Shown: piece by piece, positions 27,361-38,680 of the stretch
Layout of the letters: every line of letters starts with the position of its first letter
Numbering within the stretch: the first letter of the stretch is position 1
Source of the DNA: Thiohalophilus thiocyanatoxydans
GTDB lineage: Bacteria > Pseudomonadota > Gammaproteobacteria > UBA6429 > Thiohalophilaceae
Length of the DNA: 64,000 bases
Assembly (NCBI RefSeq): GCF_004366735.1
Contig: NZ_SOQX01000001.1
Location: forward strand, 310,001 to 374,000
Direction: 5' to 3'
Translations under genes and position numbers: made by a program
Notes under the pieces: generated by a model
Database searches by the model: none
What the model was told of the DNA's origin: nothing
Seen by the model: the letters and a program-made list of their open reading frames with translations, nothing else

Positions 27361-28599
27361 ATGAATGACGACGAACTGCCCTTTTCCGAACAGGCCCTGC
27401 GCTATCATGCCGAACCGCGCCCGGGTAAAACCGCCACCGCCCTGACCAAACCGGTCGTGACCCAGCACGATCTGAGCCTGGCCTACACCCCCGGCGTGGC
27501 GGTGCCGGTGCGTGCCATCGCCGGGGACCCGCAACTGGCCTATCGCTATACCAACAAGGGGAACCTGGTGGCGGTCATCTCCAACGGCACGGCGGTGCTG
27601 GGACTGGGTAACGTGGGTGCGCTGGCCGGCAAGCCGGTGATGGAGGGCAAGGCGGTTCTGTTTAAATATTTCGCCGATGTGGATGTGGTGGACATCGAGG
27701 TGGATGCCGAATCTCCGAAAGCCTTTATCGATACCGTACGCCGCATCGCGCCGAGTTTTGGCGGTATCAACCTGGAGGATATCGCCGCGCCCGACTGCTT
27801 CGATATCGAACAGGCGCTCAAGGAGCAACTGGATATTCCGGTGTTCCATGATGATCAGCACGGCACCGCGATCATTATTGCCGCCGGCCTGCTCAATGCC
27901 CTGGAACTGACCGGGCGCACGCTCAAGGAGGCGCGGATCGTTTGCCTGGGTGCCGGGTCGGCGGGCATCGCCTCCATGCGGCTGTTACATGAACTGGGCG
28001 CTGATAAGCGGCATATCACCCTGGTGGATCGCAAGGGCGTGGTGCATGCCGGGCGGCGCAACATCAATGCCCACAAGCGCGAATTTGCCCGGCGCACCGG
28101 CCTGCGCACCCTGGAAGAGGCGCTGGCCGGGGCGGATGTCTTTATCGGGGTGTCGGGGCCGAACCTGGTCTCGCCGGGCATGTTGCAGGGCATGGCTGAC
28201 AACCCGATCGTCTTTGCCCTCTCCAATCCCGATCCGGAGATCACCCCGGCCAACGCCCATGCGGCACGCAGTGATCTGATCATGGCAACCGGGCGCAGTG
28301 ACTATCCCAATCAGGTGAACAATGTCCTGGGATTTCCGTTTATTTTTCGCGGCGCGCTGGATGTGCAGGCCTCGGCCATCAATACCGAGATGGTGATCGC
28401 GGCAGTGAAGGCGCTGGCACAGCTGGCTCATGAGCCGGTGCCCGAGGAGGTGCTACAGGCCTACGGGCTCGACCAGCTTGTTTTCGGGCGGGACTACATC
28501 ATTCCCAAACCGTTTGATCCGCGGCTGCGGGAGTTTGTCGCCGGGGCCGTGGCGCGGGCGGCACAGGAGAGCGGCGTGGCGCGGGTGAGGGATACCTAG
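27361..28599 (+). CDS. Malic enzyme, short form (NAD(P)-dependent)
   Basis: 412 residues from the ATG at 27361. It oxidatively decarboxylates malate to pyruvate. LSLAYTPGVAVPVRAIAGDP, GNVGALAGKPVMEGKAVLFK, FHDDQHGTAIIIAAGLLNAL with the metal-binding Asp pair, the Rossmann IVCLGAGSAGIASMRLL and FALSNPDPEITPANA are all present. The phosphotransacetylase-like C-terminal half of large MaeB proteins is absent, so it is the short form. Its stop overlaps the end of the convergent gene at 28596-29207 by four bases. Confidence 0.93.
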   Translation: MNDDELPFSEQALRYHAEPRPGKTATALTKPVVTQHDLSLAYTPGVAVPVRAIAGDPQLAYRYTNKGNLVAVISNGTAVLGLGNVGALAGKPVMEGKAVLFKYFADVDVVDIEVDAESPKAFIDTVRRIAPSFGGINLEDIAAPDCFDIEQALKEQLDIPVFHDDQHGTAIIIAAGLLNALELTGRTLKEARIVCLGAGSAGIASMRLLHELGADKRHITLVDRKGVVHAGRRNINAHKREFARRTGLRTLEEALAGADVFIGVSGPNLVSPGMLQGMADNPIVFALSNPDPEITPANAHAARSDLIMATGRSDYPNQVNNVLGFPFIFRGALDVQASAINTEMVIAAVKALAQLAHEPVPEEVLQAYGLDQLVFGRDYIIPKPFDPRLREFVAGAVARAAQESGVARVRDT

Positions 28600-29207
28600 G
28601 CGGCCGGGCCGACAAGTTCCCGCACCCGGTTCAATGAGGCCCGTTGCATCGGCCGCCCGTCGACCGGGCTCAGGGGCGGCTGGAGGGGCCCGTCCTGCAC
28701 AAACACCACCAGCTCGATACGGGTGTCCTCGGCATAAAAGCGCAGCACCGGCAGCGTGAGGGTCTGTTCCGCGGAGAAGCGGACTTTGCGTTCGCCCTGC
28801 TCATAGGGGATCTGGTGCTCCATCAAAAAGATATCCAGATCTTCCAGGCGCGGCACGAACAGGTGCAGGACCACGGGGGAGTGGATGTCGGCACTGCCGT
28901 CGAGGACGCTGCCGACCAGTTTGGGCCTGAAGGGCGCGAAAAATTCCATCGCCTGCAGGGCCCGGGCACGCAGGTTTTGCAGGGCGGCAGGCTGGGCGTC
29001 GGCACGGAACAGGCGCTGGTATTCGCGCAGGGCCTGATCGATCTCAGCGTTGCTCGGCATGTTGCGGGTGTCGACCGCGCCCAGGTGCAGGGCCGCCTTG
29101 CGTTTGGCGGCATAAAAATCGCGGCTGCCGCTCTCCGCCAGGATCTGGGCGGCGGCCTGGGCCAGCCGCTGTCGCATTTGCAGATCCTTGGTGTGTTTGT
29201 GTCCCAT
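28596..29207 (-). CDS. Conserved protein of unknown function downstream of ponA
   Basis: 203 residues with no signal peptide or membrane segment. A helical N-terminus (KDLQMRQRLAQAAAQILAES) is followed by a mixed region with KLVGSVLDGSADIHSPVVLH and LHLFVPRLEDLDIFLMEH, faintly reminiscent of a nucleotidyltransferase fold (S...D-x-D), but the key pattern is not certain. It follows ponA by eight bases, so it is probably co-transcribed with it. A similar unknown gene sits near malic enzyme and ponA in Pseudomonas. Confidence 0.75.
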   Translation of the reverse strand: MGHKHTKDLQMRQRLAQAAAQILAESGSRDFYAAKRKAALHLGAVDTRNMPSNAEIDQALREYQRLFRADAQPAALQNLRARALQAMEFFAPFRPKLVGSVLDGSADIHSPVVLHLFVPRLEDLDIFLMEHQIPYEQGERKVRFSAEQTLTLPVLRFYAEDTRIELVVFVQDGPLQPPLSPVDGRPMQRASLNRVRELVGPAA

Positions 29208-29215
29208 TGCGACGC

Positions 29216-31807
29216 CTAGAAGAGATCGCGGGTAATATTACCATTATCCTTCCGGTCGCCGTTCGAGTCACTCCGGCTGTCGGTGCGACGTTCGGGGACC
29301 TGATCTTCCAGGAAGTATTCGAACACGGCGTCCGGCGCACCGCTGCCGGCCAGCTCCCCGGTTTCGGGATCAATCAATACCGAGACAATGCCCGGCGGCT
29401 GCTCCAGGCGCGCCTCGGGCTCGTCGCGCAGGGCCTCGCGCATGTATTTGATCCACATGGGGAGTGCAGCGCGCCCCCCGGTTTCGCGCTGGCCGAGCGG
29501 CTGGGGGGTATCAAAGCCGACCCACGCGGTGGAGACCAGGTTACGGTTGAAGCCGGAGAACCAGGCGTCCTGCTGATCGTTGGTGGTGCCGGTTTTGCCG
29601 GCCAGGTCCTCCCGGCCCAGCACCATGGCGCCGCGGCCGGTGCCGCGGCGAACCACATCACGCATCATGCTGTTCATCAAGAAGGCGGTCTGGGGAGTGA
29701 GCACCCGCGGGGCAATGCGCGGTTGTCGCGGGCCCTGCATGACCTGTCTCCATTCCCCGGGTGTCACATCGTCCCGGGTGAAACTGGGCACCCAGGTCTC
29801 AGCGGCCGGCGGGGTGCTGTCCATCTGCCGCAGGGGATCGGTTACCAGCTCGATCTCTCCGTCGCTTTGCGACTCGAGACAGTCCGGGCAGACCCGGGCC
29901 GGTCGATCGAGGAGCACCACCCTCTGATCGGCATCCAGGACATGGTCGATCAGATGGGGCTGGACAAAATAACCGCCATTGGCAAACACGGCATAGCCGC
30001 GCGCCAGCTCCAGGGGGGTCAGGACACCGCTGCCCAGCGCCAGCGAGAGATCCCGCGGCAGGGTATTGGGGTCAAAGCCAAAGCGTTGCTGATAACGTAA
30101 CGCATAACCGATGCCGATTTCGCGTAACAGGCGGATGGAGACCAGGTTGCGCGAGTTGACCAGTGCCGCGCGCAGGCGCGTGGGGCCGTGGAAGCGGCCG
30201 CTGTAGTTTTCCGGGCGCCAGGTATCCTCCAGTCCGGGGGCCTCGAACACGACCGGGGCGTCATTGATGATGCTGGCGGCGTTAAAACCCTTGTCGATGG
30301 CGGCGGAGTAGATAAACGGCTTGAAGCTGGAACCGGGCTGGCGCTCGGCCTGGACGACCCGGTTGAATTTACTGGTGTAATAGTCGAAGCCGCCGCTCAA
30401 AGCCTCAATGGCGCCGTTATCGGGGTTGAGCGAGACCAGCGCGCCGCCCACCTGCGGCAGCTGGGCCAGCCAGCTGCAGCCCGCCCCGGCGGGTGTCACG
30501 TAAATCACGTCGCCCCGCTGCAGTACCTCGGCGGCTGACTCCAGCTCCGGTCCACGGCTGTTTTCATTAATATATTCGCGCGCCCAGTTGATCTGTTCCC
30601 AGGGCAGGTAGGTCAGCCGGTTGTCGCGGGTCAGGGCGTAGACCGCCTGCTCCTCGACCTGCAGTACCAGTGCCGGAGTCAGGTTGCCCGGCGCGGGAAC
30701 ATTTTTGAGCAGGCTGCTCCACTGAGCCTCGCCGACCGGGATCTCGAGCAGGGATTGCCGGGCTTCACGGGGTACTTCCCCGGGCTGCACTGCCGGGTCG
30801 GGGGTGACGCCGGCAAACAGATCAATGTGATTGACAGGACCGCGATAACCATGGCGCCGATCATATTCCAGCAGGGCCTGGCGCAGCGCCCGGTTGGCGG
30901 CCTTTTGGCGGCGGGGATCGACGCTGGTGTAGACCTCGTAGCCGGCCGTGTACGCTTTGTCGCCGTAACGGGTGACCATTTCGTTGCGCGCCATCTCGGC
31001 GATGTAGGGGGCCTCGAGATCGGAAGACTGGCCATAGGTTTTGGCGTGGACCGGCACCGCCAGGGCGAGCTGGTACGCCTCGTCGGAGATGTAATCGAGA
31101 TCGCGCATCCGGCCCAGTACATAGTTGCGACGCTGAATCGCGCGTGCGGGATTGGCCACCGGGTTGTAGCTGGAGGGGGCCTTGGGCAGTCCGGCAATCA
31201 TCGCCATCTCATCCAGGCTCAGGTCGGCCAGCGCCTTGTCGTAATAGACCTGTGCGGCCGCCGAAGCGCCGTAGGCCCGCTTGCCCAGATAGATCTTGTT
31301 CAGATAGAGGGAGAGAATATCCTCCTTGGAGAGTTCGCCCTCGATTTTCAGCGCCAGGAAAATTTCGTTGAGCTTGCGCAGGTAGGTCTTCTCCCGGCTT
31401 AAAAAGAAGTTGCGGGCCACCTGCATGGTGATGGTGCTGCCGCCCTGCCCCTTTTCGCCGGTGAGGATCAAATTAATCGCCGCGCGCAGGATACCCTGGT
31501 AATCGACGCCCGGATGTTCGAAGAAACGGTCATCCTCGGCGGCCAGTACCGCCTGAATGAGCTGTTCGGGGAACTCCTCGTATTTCAACGGAGTTCGCTT
31601 CATTTCGCCGAATTCCGCGATCAATCCCCCCTCTTTATCGTAGATTCGCAAGGGAACCTGGAGGCGGACATCCTTGAGGGTGTCGATATCCGGCAGGCGC
31701 GGGGTGATGTAGGCGTAGGCCCCCAGCAGGCCAAGGGCACCGAGCAGGCTCAGGGTCAGGGCGGAGGCGAGGGAAAATGTGACCAACTTCTTAAATATGG
31801 GTTTCAT
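29216..31807 (-). CDS. mrcA: Penicillin-binding protein 1A, bifunctional
   Basis: 863 residues. Membrane anchor (about 10-32), GT51 glycosyltransferase with AAEDDRFFEHPGVDYQGI and GGSTITMQVARNFFLSREK, an OB-like insertion, then the transpeptidase with catalytic Ser493 in PGSSFKPFIYSAAID, the SRN motif (VNSRNLVSIRLL) and KTGTTNDQQDAWFSG. It polymerises and cross-links peptidoglycan in the periplasm. It is divergent from pilM, the arrangement known from Pseudomonas ponA. Confidence 0.96.
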   Translation of the reverse strand: MKPIFKKLVTFSLASALTLSLLGALGLLGAYAYITPRLPDIDTLKDVRLQVPLRIYDKEGGLIAEFGEMKRTPLKYEEFPEQLIQAVLAAEDDRFFEHPGVDYQGILRAAINLILTGEKGQGGSTITMQVARNFFLSREKTYLRKLNEIFLALKIEGELSKEDILSLYLNKIYLGKRAYGASAAAQVYYDKALADLSLDEMAMIAGLPKAPSSYNPVANPARAIQRRNYVLGRMRDLDYISDEAYQLALAVPVHAKTYGQSSDLEAPYIAEMARNEMVTRYGDKAYTAGYEVYTSVDPRRQKAANRALRQALLEYDRRHGYRGPVNHIDLFAGVTPDPAVQPGEVPREARQSLLEIPVGEAQWSSLLKNVPAPGNLTPALVLQVEEQAVYALTRDNRLTYLPWEQINWAREYINENSRGPELESAAEVLQRGDVIYVTPAGAGCSWLAQLPQVGGALVSLNPDNGAIEALSGGFDYYTSKFNRVVQAERQPGSSFKPFIYSAAIDKGFNAASIINDAPVVFEAPGLEDTWRPENYSGRFHGPTRLRAALVNSRNLVSIRLLREIGIGYALRYQQRFGFDPNTLPRDLSLALGSGVLTPLELARGYAVFANGGYFVQPHLIDHVLDADQRVVLLDRPARVCPDCLESQSDGEIELVTDPLRQMDSTPPAAETWVPSFTRDDVTPGEWRQVMQGPRQPRIAPRVLTPQTAFLMNSMMRDVVRRGTGRGAMVLGREDLAGKTGTTNDQQDAWFSGFNRNLVSTAWVGFDTPQPLGQRETGGRAALPMWIKYMREALRDEPEARLEQPPGIVSVLIDPETGELAGSGAPDAVFEYFLEDQVPERRTDSRSDSNGDRKDNGNITRDLF

Positions 31808-31926
31808 ATACCTAATTTTAATAAAGAATCGGATTGTGCCACCCGATAGAGGACAAGCGTCCAGTATAATTCTTCCGTTCTGTGAACACTATTCCCATTT
31901 GTATTTATAGTTTTGCTGACCTATAG

Positions 31927-33058
<1,132 letters not shown>

Positions 33059-33059
<1 letters not shown>

Positions 33060-33634
33060 TGGCGCATATCAACCTTTTACCCTGGCGCGAAGAGCTACGC
33101 CGTGAGCGGCAGCGGCAGTTTCTGACGACGCTGGTTCTGTCCGTCATTCTTATGGGCGTGATTATTCTGGGTGTGCACCTGCGCCTGGCCGCAATGATCG
33201 ATCATCAGGAGTCGCGCAACCGGTATCTGCAAAATGAAATCAGCAAGGTGGAAAAGCAGATCAAGGAAATTGATCAGATTGAAGAAGACAAACAGCGCCT
33301 GTTGGCACGCATGGAGGTTATCCAGCAATTACAGCGCAACCGCCCCGAGGTGGTTCATCTGTTTGATGAGATGCTTGATATTATCCCGGACGGCGTTCAT
33401 CTGGAGAGTATGAACCAGTCTGGTGACAAGGTAGTACTTAACGGGGTGGCGGAATCCAATGCCCGTGTATCGGCCTTTATGCGCAATATCGAATCTTCGA
33501 ACTGGCTGACTGAACCGCGGCTGGAAGTAATCGAGAAAAAAGGCAAAGGTGATGAGCAAGACAGCTCAAGGTCATTTGTTCTGCATATGTCGCAGGTCAG
33601 TGTGGACAATGCTGGTGAGGACCGGGAAAAATGA
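33059..33634 (+). CDS. pilN: Type IV pilus assembly protein PilN
   Basis: 191 residues: cytoplasmic start AHINLLPWREELRRERQRQF, which is the PilM-binding INLLPWR motif, one membrane helix (about 20-42), a coiled coil (45-85) and a ferredoxin-like periplasmic domain. It pairs with PilO in the alignment complex. It overlaps pilM and pilO by one and four bases. Confidence 0.96.
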
Positions 33635-34233
33635 AAGATCTCGATTTAAGTGAATTAGACCTGAGCACCATCGGATCCTGGCCGACCGCCGCCAAGGCGG
33701 CGGTAGTCGCGGTTGTCTGTGTTGCAGTACTGGCGCTGGGGTATTTCCTGCATGTCCAGAAAAAAATGGAACAGCTGGAACAGGTCAGGGGCAAAGAGCC
33801 GACTCTGAAACGTCAGTTTGAGAAAAAACAGGCCAAGGCGGCGAATCTGGATGCCTATAAAGAACAAATGCAGGATATGGAAGAGTCTTTCGGCACAATG
33901 TTGCGGCAATTACCCAGTAAAACCGAGGTGGATGATCTGCTCGTTGATGTATCACAAACCGGACTGAGCAGTGGTATCGAATTTGAGTTGTTCAAACCCC
34001 AGTCAGAAAGGCAGATCGAGTTTTATGCCGAATTACCGATTCAGATAAGTATGCTGGGAACCTATCATCAATTCGGCAGGTTCGTCAGCGGGGTTGCCGC
34101 ACTGCCGCGGATTGTTACCCTGCATGATATTAAACTTTCGAATAGCAGGGATGGCAGGCTGAAGATGGATGTTACGGCCAAGACCTATCGCTATCTGGAT
34201 GAGGATGAACTGGCGTCCGCCAAAAAGAAATGA
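33631..34233 (+). CDS. pilO: Type IV pilus assembly protein PilO
   Basis: 200 residues with one membrane helix (about 22-43), a coiled coil (46-85) and a periplasmic domain with FKPQSERQIEFYAELPIQI and the GTYHQFGRFVSGVAALPRIV signature. It forms heterodimers with PilN and contacts PilP. It begins with a four-base overlap with pilN. Confidence 0.96.
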   Translation: MKDLDLSELDLSTIGSWPTAAKAAVVAVVCVAVLALGYFLHVQKKMEQLEQVRGKEPTLKRQFEKKQAKAANLDAYKEQMQDMEESFGTMLRQLPSKTEVDDLLVDVSQTGLSSGIEFELFKPQSERQIEFYAELPIQISMLGTYHQFGRFVSGVAALPRIVTLHDIKLSNSRDGRLKMDVTAKTYRYLDEDELASAKKK

Positions 34234-34272
34234 GTCGAGGAGACGAGAGGGTTCAATTCCTGAGAGCGAGCT

Positions 34273-34806
34273 ATGCTGAATAATAAATTGACAAAACTTG
34301 GCCTGGTAGCGGCAGCAATGCTGCTGGGCGTCTCGTGCGGGGGGCCGGAACATACCGATCTGCAGGAGTATGTGCAACGGGTCAAGGCAAAGGATCGGGG
34401 TGGTATCGAGCCGCTACCCGAGATTAAACCTTACGAAACTTTTATCTATAAACCGGCTGATCGACGGGATCCTTTCACGCCGTTCGCACAGGAAACAGTG
34501 AGAGAGGAGGGTCCTGTCGACAGTGGACTTCGCCCGGACAAGGATCGTAAACGGGAAGCACTGGAACAGTTCTCACTCGATTCATTGGCGTTTGTCGGTC
34601 ATCTGGAGAAGGATGGCATATTGTGGGGCTTGATTGTTGCCCCCGATTCGACTGTCTACAGAGTCAGGGAAGGCAATTATATCGGGCAGAATTACGGTGA
34701 AATAGAAGAGATTTCCGAGACAGAAATACTGCTCACAGAGATTGTGTCTGATGGAAGTGGTGGATGGATAGAAAGAGAGGCGGCCCTGACGCTGGAAAGC
34801 GAATAA
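34273..34806 (+). CDS. pilP: Type IV pilus lipoprotein PilP
   Basis: 177 residues. A lipoprotein signal ends in the lipobox LGVSC (Cys about 23); a disordered linker with YETFIYKPADRRDPFTPF is followed by the beta-sandwich domain (ALEQFSLDSLAFVGHLEKDG, VREGNYIGQNYGEI). It bridges PilN/PilO and the PilQ secretin. It precedes pilQ closely. Confidence 0.95.
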   Translation: MLNNKLTKLGLVAAAMLLGVSCGGPEHTDLQEYVQRVKAKDRGGIEPLPEIKPYETFIYKPADRRDPFTPFAQETVREEGPVDSGLRPDKDRKREALEQFSLDSLAFVGHLEKDGILWGLIVAPDSTVYRVREGNYIGQNYGEIEEISETEILLTEIVSDGSGGWIEREAALTLESE

Positions 34807-34839
34807 GTGGCGCTCCGTATAATTTTTTGGAGTAGAACC

Positions 34840-36936
34840 ATGATAAACCAGAGTGGTTATGCAAGCAGAATCATGAACGCTACCGGCATTCTGTCGGTGA
34901 TGCTGTTAATGTTTCTTACCTCGATGCCGGCACAGGCGCAAAACAGCCTGAACGACATAGGCTACTCGACCCTGCCCGGCGACAAGGTGCAAATCAAGCT
35001 GACACTGGATAGTCCTCTGGAAGCTGAGCCGGCAAGTTTTACTATCGATAACCCCGCTCGAATTGCTTTTGATCTGCCCGATACCAGACTGAATCTGGAT
35101 GAGCGCAGCAAGGATATCGGTATTGGGGTAGCTCGCAGTGTTAACGTAGCGGAGGCCGGTAACCGTACACGCGTCGTCCTGAACCTTTCCAATCTGGTGG
35201 GTTACAACACGGTGTTGGAAGGCAATGATGTCATCATTACCCTGAATGAAAGCGGGAAAACCAGTTTTTCCCAGGCCGGTAGATCGGCCGGGGGAAAAAC
35301 AATGGGCCAGACTGGCTCCGTCAATGTGCTGGATCTTGATTTTCGTCGCGGTGAACAGGGCGAAGGCCGGGTGGAAATGACACTGGCTGATCCGAATACC
35401 GCCGTGGATATGAAACGGCGCGGCAGTGAGGTGGTAGTGACATTGAAAAACAGCCTGCTGGATGAAGATCTGGAGCGGCGCGTCGATGTGCTGGACTTCG
35501 CCACCCCGGTCAGTACCGTGGATGCCTTTAATCAGGGTGATGATGTCCGGGTCGTTATTAATACCAGGGATGATTTCGAACATATCGCCTATCAGGCCGA
35601 TCAGAAACTGACAATTGATATCAAGCCGGTTGTCGAGGAAGAAGAGGACCGTTCGCGTCGGCGCAAGGAATACACCGGCGAGAAGCTGTCGTTGAACTTC
35701 CAGAATATCGAGGTACGGGCGGTTCTGCAGCTGATCGCGGACTTTACCGGCATTAACATGGTGACCAGTGATACTGTCTCGGGGGAAGTCACCCTGCGGT
35801 TGAAAAACGTGCCCTGGGACCAGGCGCTGGATATTATTCTCAAGACCAAGGGGCTCGCCAAACGGGAGTCGGGTAATGTCATGCTGATTGCCCCTGCCGA
35901 GGAGATCGCGGCCCGTGAAAAAATGGAAATGGAAGCCAACAAGCAGGTCGAAGCACTGGCACCGCTGATTAGCGAAACCATTCAGGTCAATTATGCGAAA
36001 GCCTCGGAAGTGGCGTCCCTGCTCAAACAAAAAGGGAGTGAGCTTCTCTCCGAACGGGGTAACGTGAGCGTCGATGAACGGACTAACAAATTGTTGGTGC
36101 AGGAGACGGCGGAACGTATTGATGAGATTATCTCGCTGGTGGATGAGCTGGATGTGCCCGTGCGCCAGGTGCTGATTGAGTCGCGCATTGTGCTGGCCAG
36201 CACCAACTTCAGCAAAGAGGTTGGGGTACGCTTTGGTGTCTCGCGTAACTATGTGGGATCGGACGGGCGTGAGCGGGCGGTATCAGGGAACCTTAGTGCG
36301 ACCGAGAATCTGATCAACAATGAGACCCTCGAGGCACCGGGTCGCTGGAACGTCAATTTGCCCGCCGCGAGCGGTTCCGCCGGCACCATCGGTATGGCAT
36401 TGGCCAGGTTGCCGTTCGGCACCCTGGTGGAGCTGGAGTTGTCCGCCGCCCAGGCCGAAGGTGAAACCGAGATCGTCTCCAGCCCACGGGTTATCACCGC
36501 CAATCAGCAGGAGGCGGTGATCGAATCCGGGCAGGAGATTCCCTATCAGGAGGCCAGTTCCAGCGGTGCCACCAGTGTCTCTTTCAAGAAGGCGGTACTG
36601 AGTCTGACCGTTACGCCGCAGATCACCCCGGATGATCGGGTTATCATGGATCTGGCGGTCACGAGCGATAATCCTGACTTCGGGAACCTGGTGCTGGGTG
36701 TGCCGCCCATTACAACCCAGAACGTACAGACGCAGGTGTTGATTAACAACGGCGAGACGGTGGTACTGGGCGGTGTCTACGAGCAGACCAAGAGTAACAC
36801 CATTAATCGCGTGCCCTTCTTTGGCGATCTGCCGGTCGTCGGCGCCCTGTTCAGGAGCAAGTCCCAGCTGGACGAAAAGAACGAACTGTTGATCTTTGTG
36901 ACACCGAAGATCGTCAAGGATGACATGCGAATCTAG
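34840..36936 (+). CDS. pilQ: Type IV pilus secretin PilQ
   Basis: About 698 residues. Signal peptide (to about QAQ), two AMIN domains for peptidoglycan binding, an STN/N0 domain ([20 protein letters not shown]), N1/NolW repeats and the C-terminal secretin with [20 protein letters not shown] and [11 protein letters not shown]-type [16 protein letters not shown], ending [10 protein letters not shown]. The ATG at 34840 has GGAG at 34828-34831; a GTG at 34807 is less likely. It forms the outer-membrane gate for the pilus fibre. Confidence 0.95.
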   Translation: MINQSGYASRIMNATGILSVMLLMFLTSMPAQAQNSLNDIGYSTLPGDKVQIKLTLDSPLEAEPASFTIDNPARIAFDLPDTRLNLDERSKDIGIGVARSVNVAEAGNRTRVVLNLSNLVGYNTVLEGNDVIITLNESGKTSFSQAGRSAGGKTMGQTGSVNVLDLDFRRGEQGEGRVEMTLADPNTAVDMKRRGSEVVVTLKNSLLDEDLERRVDVLDFATPVSTVDAFNQGDDVRVVINTRDDFEHIAYQADQKLTIDIKPVVEEEEDRSRRRKEYTGEKLSLNFQNIEVRAVLQLIADFTGINMVTSDTVSGEVTLRLKNVPWDQALDIILKTKGLAKRESGNVMLIAPAEEIAAREKMEMEANKQVEALAPLISETIQVNYAKASEVASLLKQKGSELLSERGNVSVDERTNKLLVQETAERIDEIISLVDELDVPVRQVLIESRIVLASTNFSKEVGVRFGVSRNYVGSDGRERAVSGNLSATENLINNETLEAPGRWNVNLPAASGSAGTIGMALARLPFGTLVELELSAAQAEGETEIVSSPRVITANQQEAVIESGQEIPYQEASSSGATSVSFKKAVLSLTVTPQITPDDRVIMDLAVTSDNPDFGNLVLGVPPITTQNVQTQVLINNGETVVLGGVYEQTKSNTINRVPFFGDLPVVGALFRSKSQLDEKNELLIFVTPKIVKDDMRI

Positions 36937-36945
36937 TCGGCCCGG

Positions 36946-36984
36946 CCGGTGGTGCCGCCAGGCATCACCGGTCGGATTGTCTTT
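36946..36984 (+). terminator. Possible intrinsic terminator or attenuator between pilQ and aroK
   Basis: An 11-base stem with one G-U type pair (arms 36946-36956 and 36961-36971), loop GCCA, followed by a T-rich stretch ending TCTTTTC. It would reduce readthrough from pilQ into aroK. Confidence 0.5.
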
Positions 36985-36995
36985 TCTGCCATCTC

Positions 36996-37508
36996 ATGTC
37001 TTCAGTCAATAATATTTTTCTCGTCGGATTGATGGGGGCGGGTAAAACCACCATTGGCCGCCAGCTTGCCCAGGTTCTGGACAAGGAATTCATCGACAGC
37101 GATCATGAAATCGAGGCCCGCACCGGGGTGAATATTCCGTTGATCTTCGAACTTGAAGGAGAAGCGGGATTTCGGGAGCGTGAAGCGGCGATGCTCGATG
37201 AGCTGACCGGTCGGGAGAATGTGGTGCTGGCCACTGGCGGCGGCGCGGTACTGCGCGAGGAAAACCGCCGCCACCTGAAACAGCGCGGCACCGTGGTCTA
37301 TCTGCAGACTGACGTCACGCAGTTGCTGGAGCGGACCCGTAAAGACAAGAACCGGCCGTTGCTGCAGACCGATGATCCACAAGCCCGATTGACCCGGCTG
37401 CTGCAGGAACGGGAACCGCTCTATCTCGAACTGGCGGATCTGGTGGTCAATACCGGTCAGGGCAATATCCGCGGCGTGGTCGATACAATTCTGGAAAAAC
37501 TTGCCTGA
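36996..37508 (+). CDS. aroK: Shikimate kinase
   Basis: 170 residues of P-loop kinase: Walker [16 protein letters not shown], shikimate-binding [25 protein letters not shown] and the LID region [11 protein letters not shown]. It phosphorylates shikimate in aromatic amino-acid synthesis. The pilQ-aroK-aroB order is typical of gammaproteobacteria. Confidence 0.97.
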   Translation: MSSVNNIFLVGLMGAGKTTIGRQLAQVLDKEFIDSDHEIEARTGVNIPLIFELEGEAGFREREAAMLDELTGRENVVLATGGGAVLREENRRHLKQRGTVVYLQTDVTQLLERTRKDKNRPLLQTDDPQARLTRLLQEREPLYLELADLVVNTGQGNIRGVVDTILEKLA

Positions 37509-37578
37509 ACCGTTGCTTATCGCGCACGGTGCCGACTATCCTGTATAATCCGACAGTTACCGGCGCAATGAAGGCAAG

Positions 37579-38664
37579 ATGATTACTCTCAACGTCGATC
37601 TGGGCGAACGCAGTTATCCGATATTCATCGGCCAGCAGTTGCTGGGCGATGCCGAACGGGTCAGCCCCTGTATTGCCGGCACCCAGGTGATGATTGTCAC
37701 CAATGAAACCATTGCGCCGTTGTATCTCGACAGGACCCTGCAGGCGTTTACGGACTACGACCCCGCCCACGTTATCCTGCCTGACGGCGAGCAATACAAG
37801 ACTCTGGAGATTCTCAACCGCATCTTTGATGAACTGCTGGTGCAGCATTTTGATCGCCACAGTACCCTGGTGGCCCTGGGCGGCGGGGTCATCGGCGATA
37901 TGACCGGCTTCGCCGCCGCCTGCTATCAGCGCGGCGTCGATTTTATCCAGATCCCCACCACCCTGCTGGCCCAGGTCGATTCCTCGGTCGGCGGCAAGAC
38001 CGGCGTCAATCATCCCCAGGGCAAGAACATGATCGGGGCCTTTCATCAGCCGCGCTGTGTAATCGTCGATACCGATACCCTGAAAACACTGGATGATCGT
38101 CAGCTCAGCGCCGGCCTGGCGGAGATCATCAAGTACGGGCTGATTCGGGACCATGATTTTATCGCGTGGCTGGAGCAGAACATGGACAGGCTGCTGGCGC
38201 GTGATCCCGAGGCCACCGCGTATGCCATCGAGACCTCCTGCCGGAGCAAGGCCGCCATCGTGGCCGCCGATGAAAAAGAGAGCGGCGTGCGGGCCCTGCT
38301 CAATCTCGGTCACACCTTCGGCCATGCCATTGAAACCGGGGCCGGTTACGGTCACTGGCTGCATGGCGAGGCGGTGGGTACCGGGATGCTGATGGCGGCG
38401 GATCTCTCCATGCGCCAGGGCTGGTTATCGGAGCAGGATGTGCTGCGGGTGGAAAACCTGCTCGACAAGGCCGAGCTGCCCACGCGTGCGCCGCATAATA
38501 TGTCTTATGAGCGCTTCATGGAGCTGATGGCGGTGGACAAAAAAGTCCGCGCCGGTCAGGTCAATCTGGTGCTGTTAAAATCACTGGGCGAGGCGGTGGT
38601 GACCGCCGATTTCGAACCCGCCCTGCTGCGCGAGACCGTCGAGGCCCATCGCGCCACCGAATGA
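37579..38664 (+). CDS. aroB: 3-dehydroquinate synthase
   Basis: 361 residues, NAD- and zinc-dependent. It has [55 protein letters not shown] and the metal-ligand stretch [23 protein letters not shown] (His pair). It follows aroK by 70 bases and is followed by the dGTPase gene. Confidence 0.97.
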   Translation: MITLNVDLGERSYPIFIGQQLLGDAERVSPCIAGTQVMIVTNETIAPLYLDRTLQAFTDYDPAHVILPDGEQYKTLEILNRIFDELLVQHFDRHSTLVALGGGVIGDMTGFAAACYQRGVDFIQIPTTLLAQVDSSVGGKTGVNHPQGKNMIGAFHQPRCVIVDTDTLKTLDDRQLSAGLAEIIKYGLIRDHDFIAWLEQNMDRLLARDPEATAYAIETSCRSKAAIVAADEKESGVRALLNLGHTFGHAIETGAGYGHWLHGEAVGTGMLMAADLSMRQGWLSEQDVLRVENLLDKAELPTRAPHNMSYERFMELMAVDKKVRAGQVNLVLLKSLGEAVVTADFEPALLRETVEAHRATE

Positions 38665-38680
38665 ACAGACGGTAAATCCT

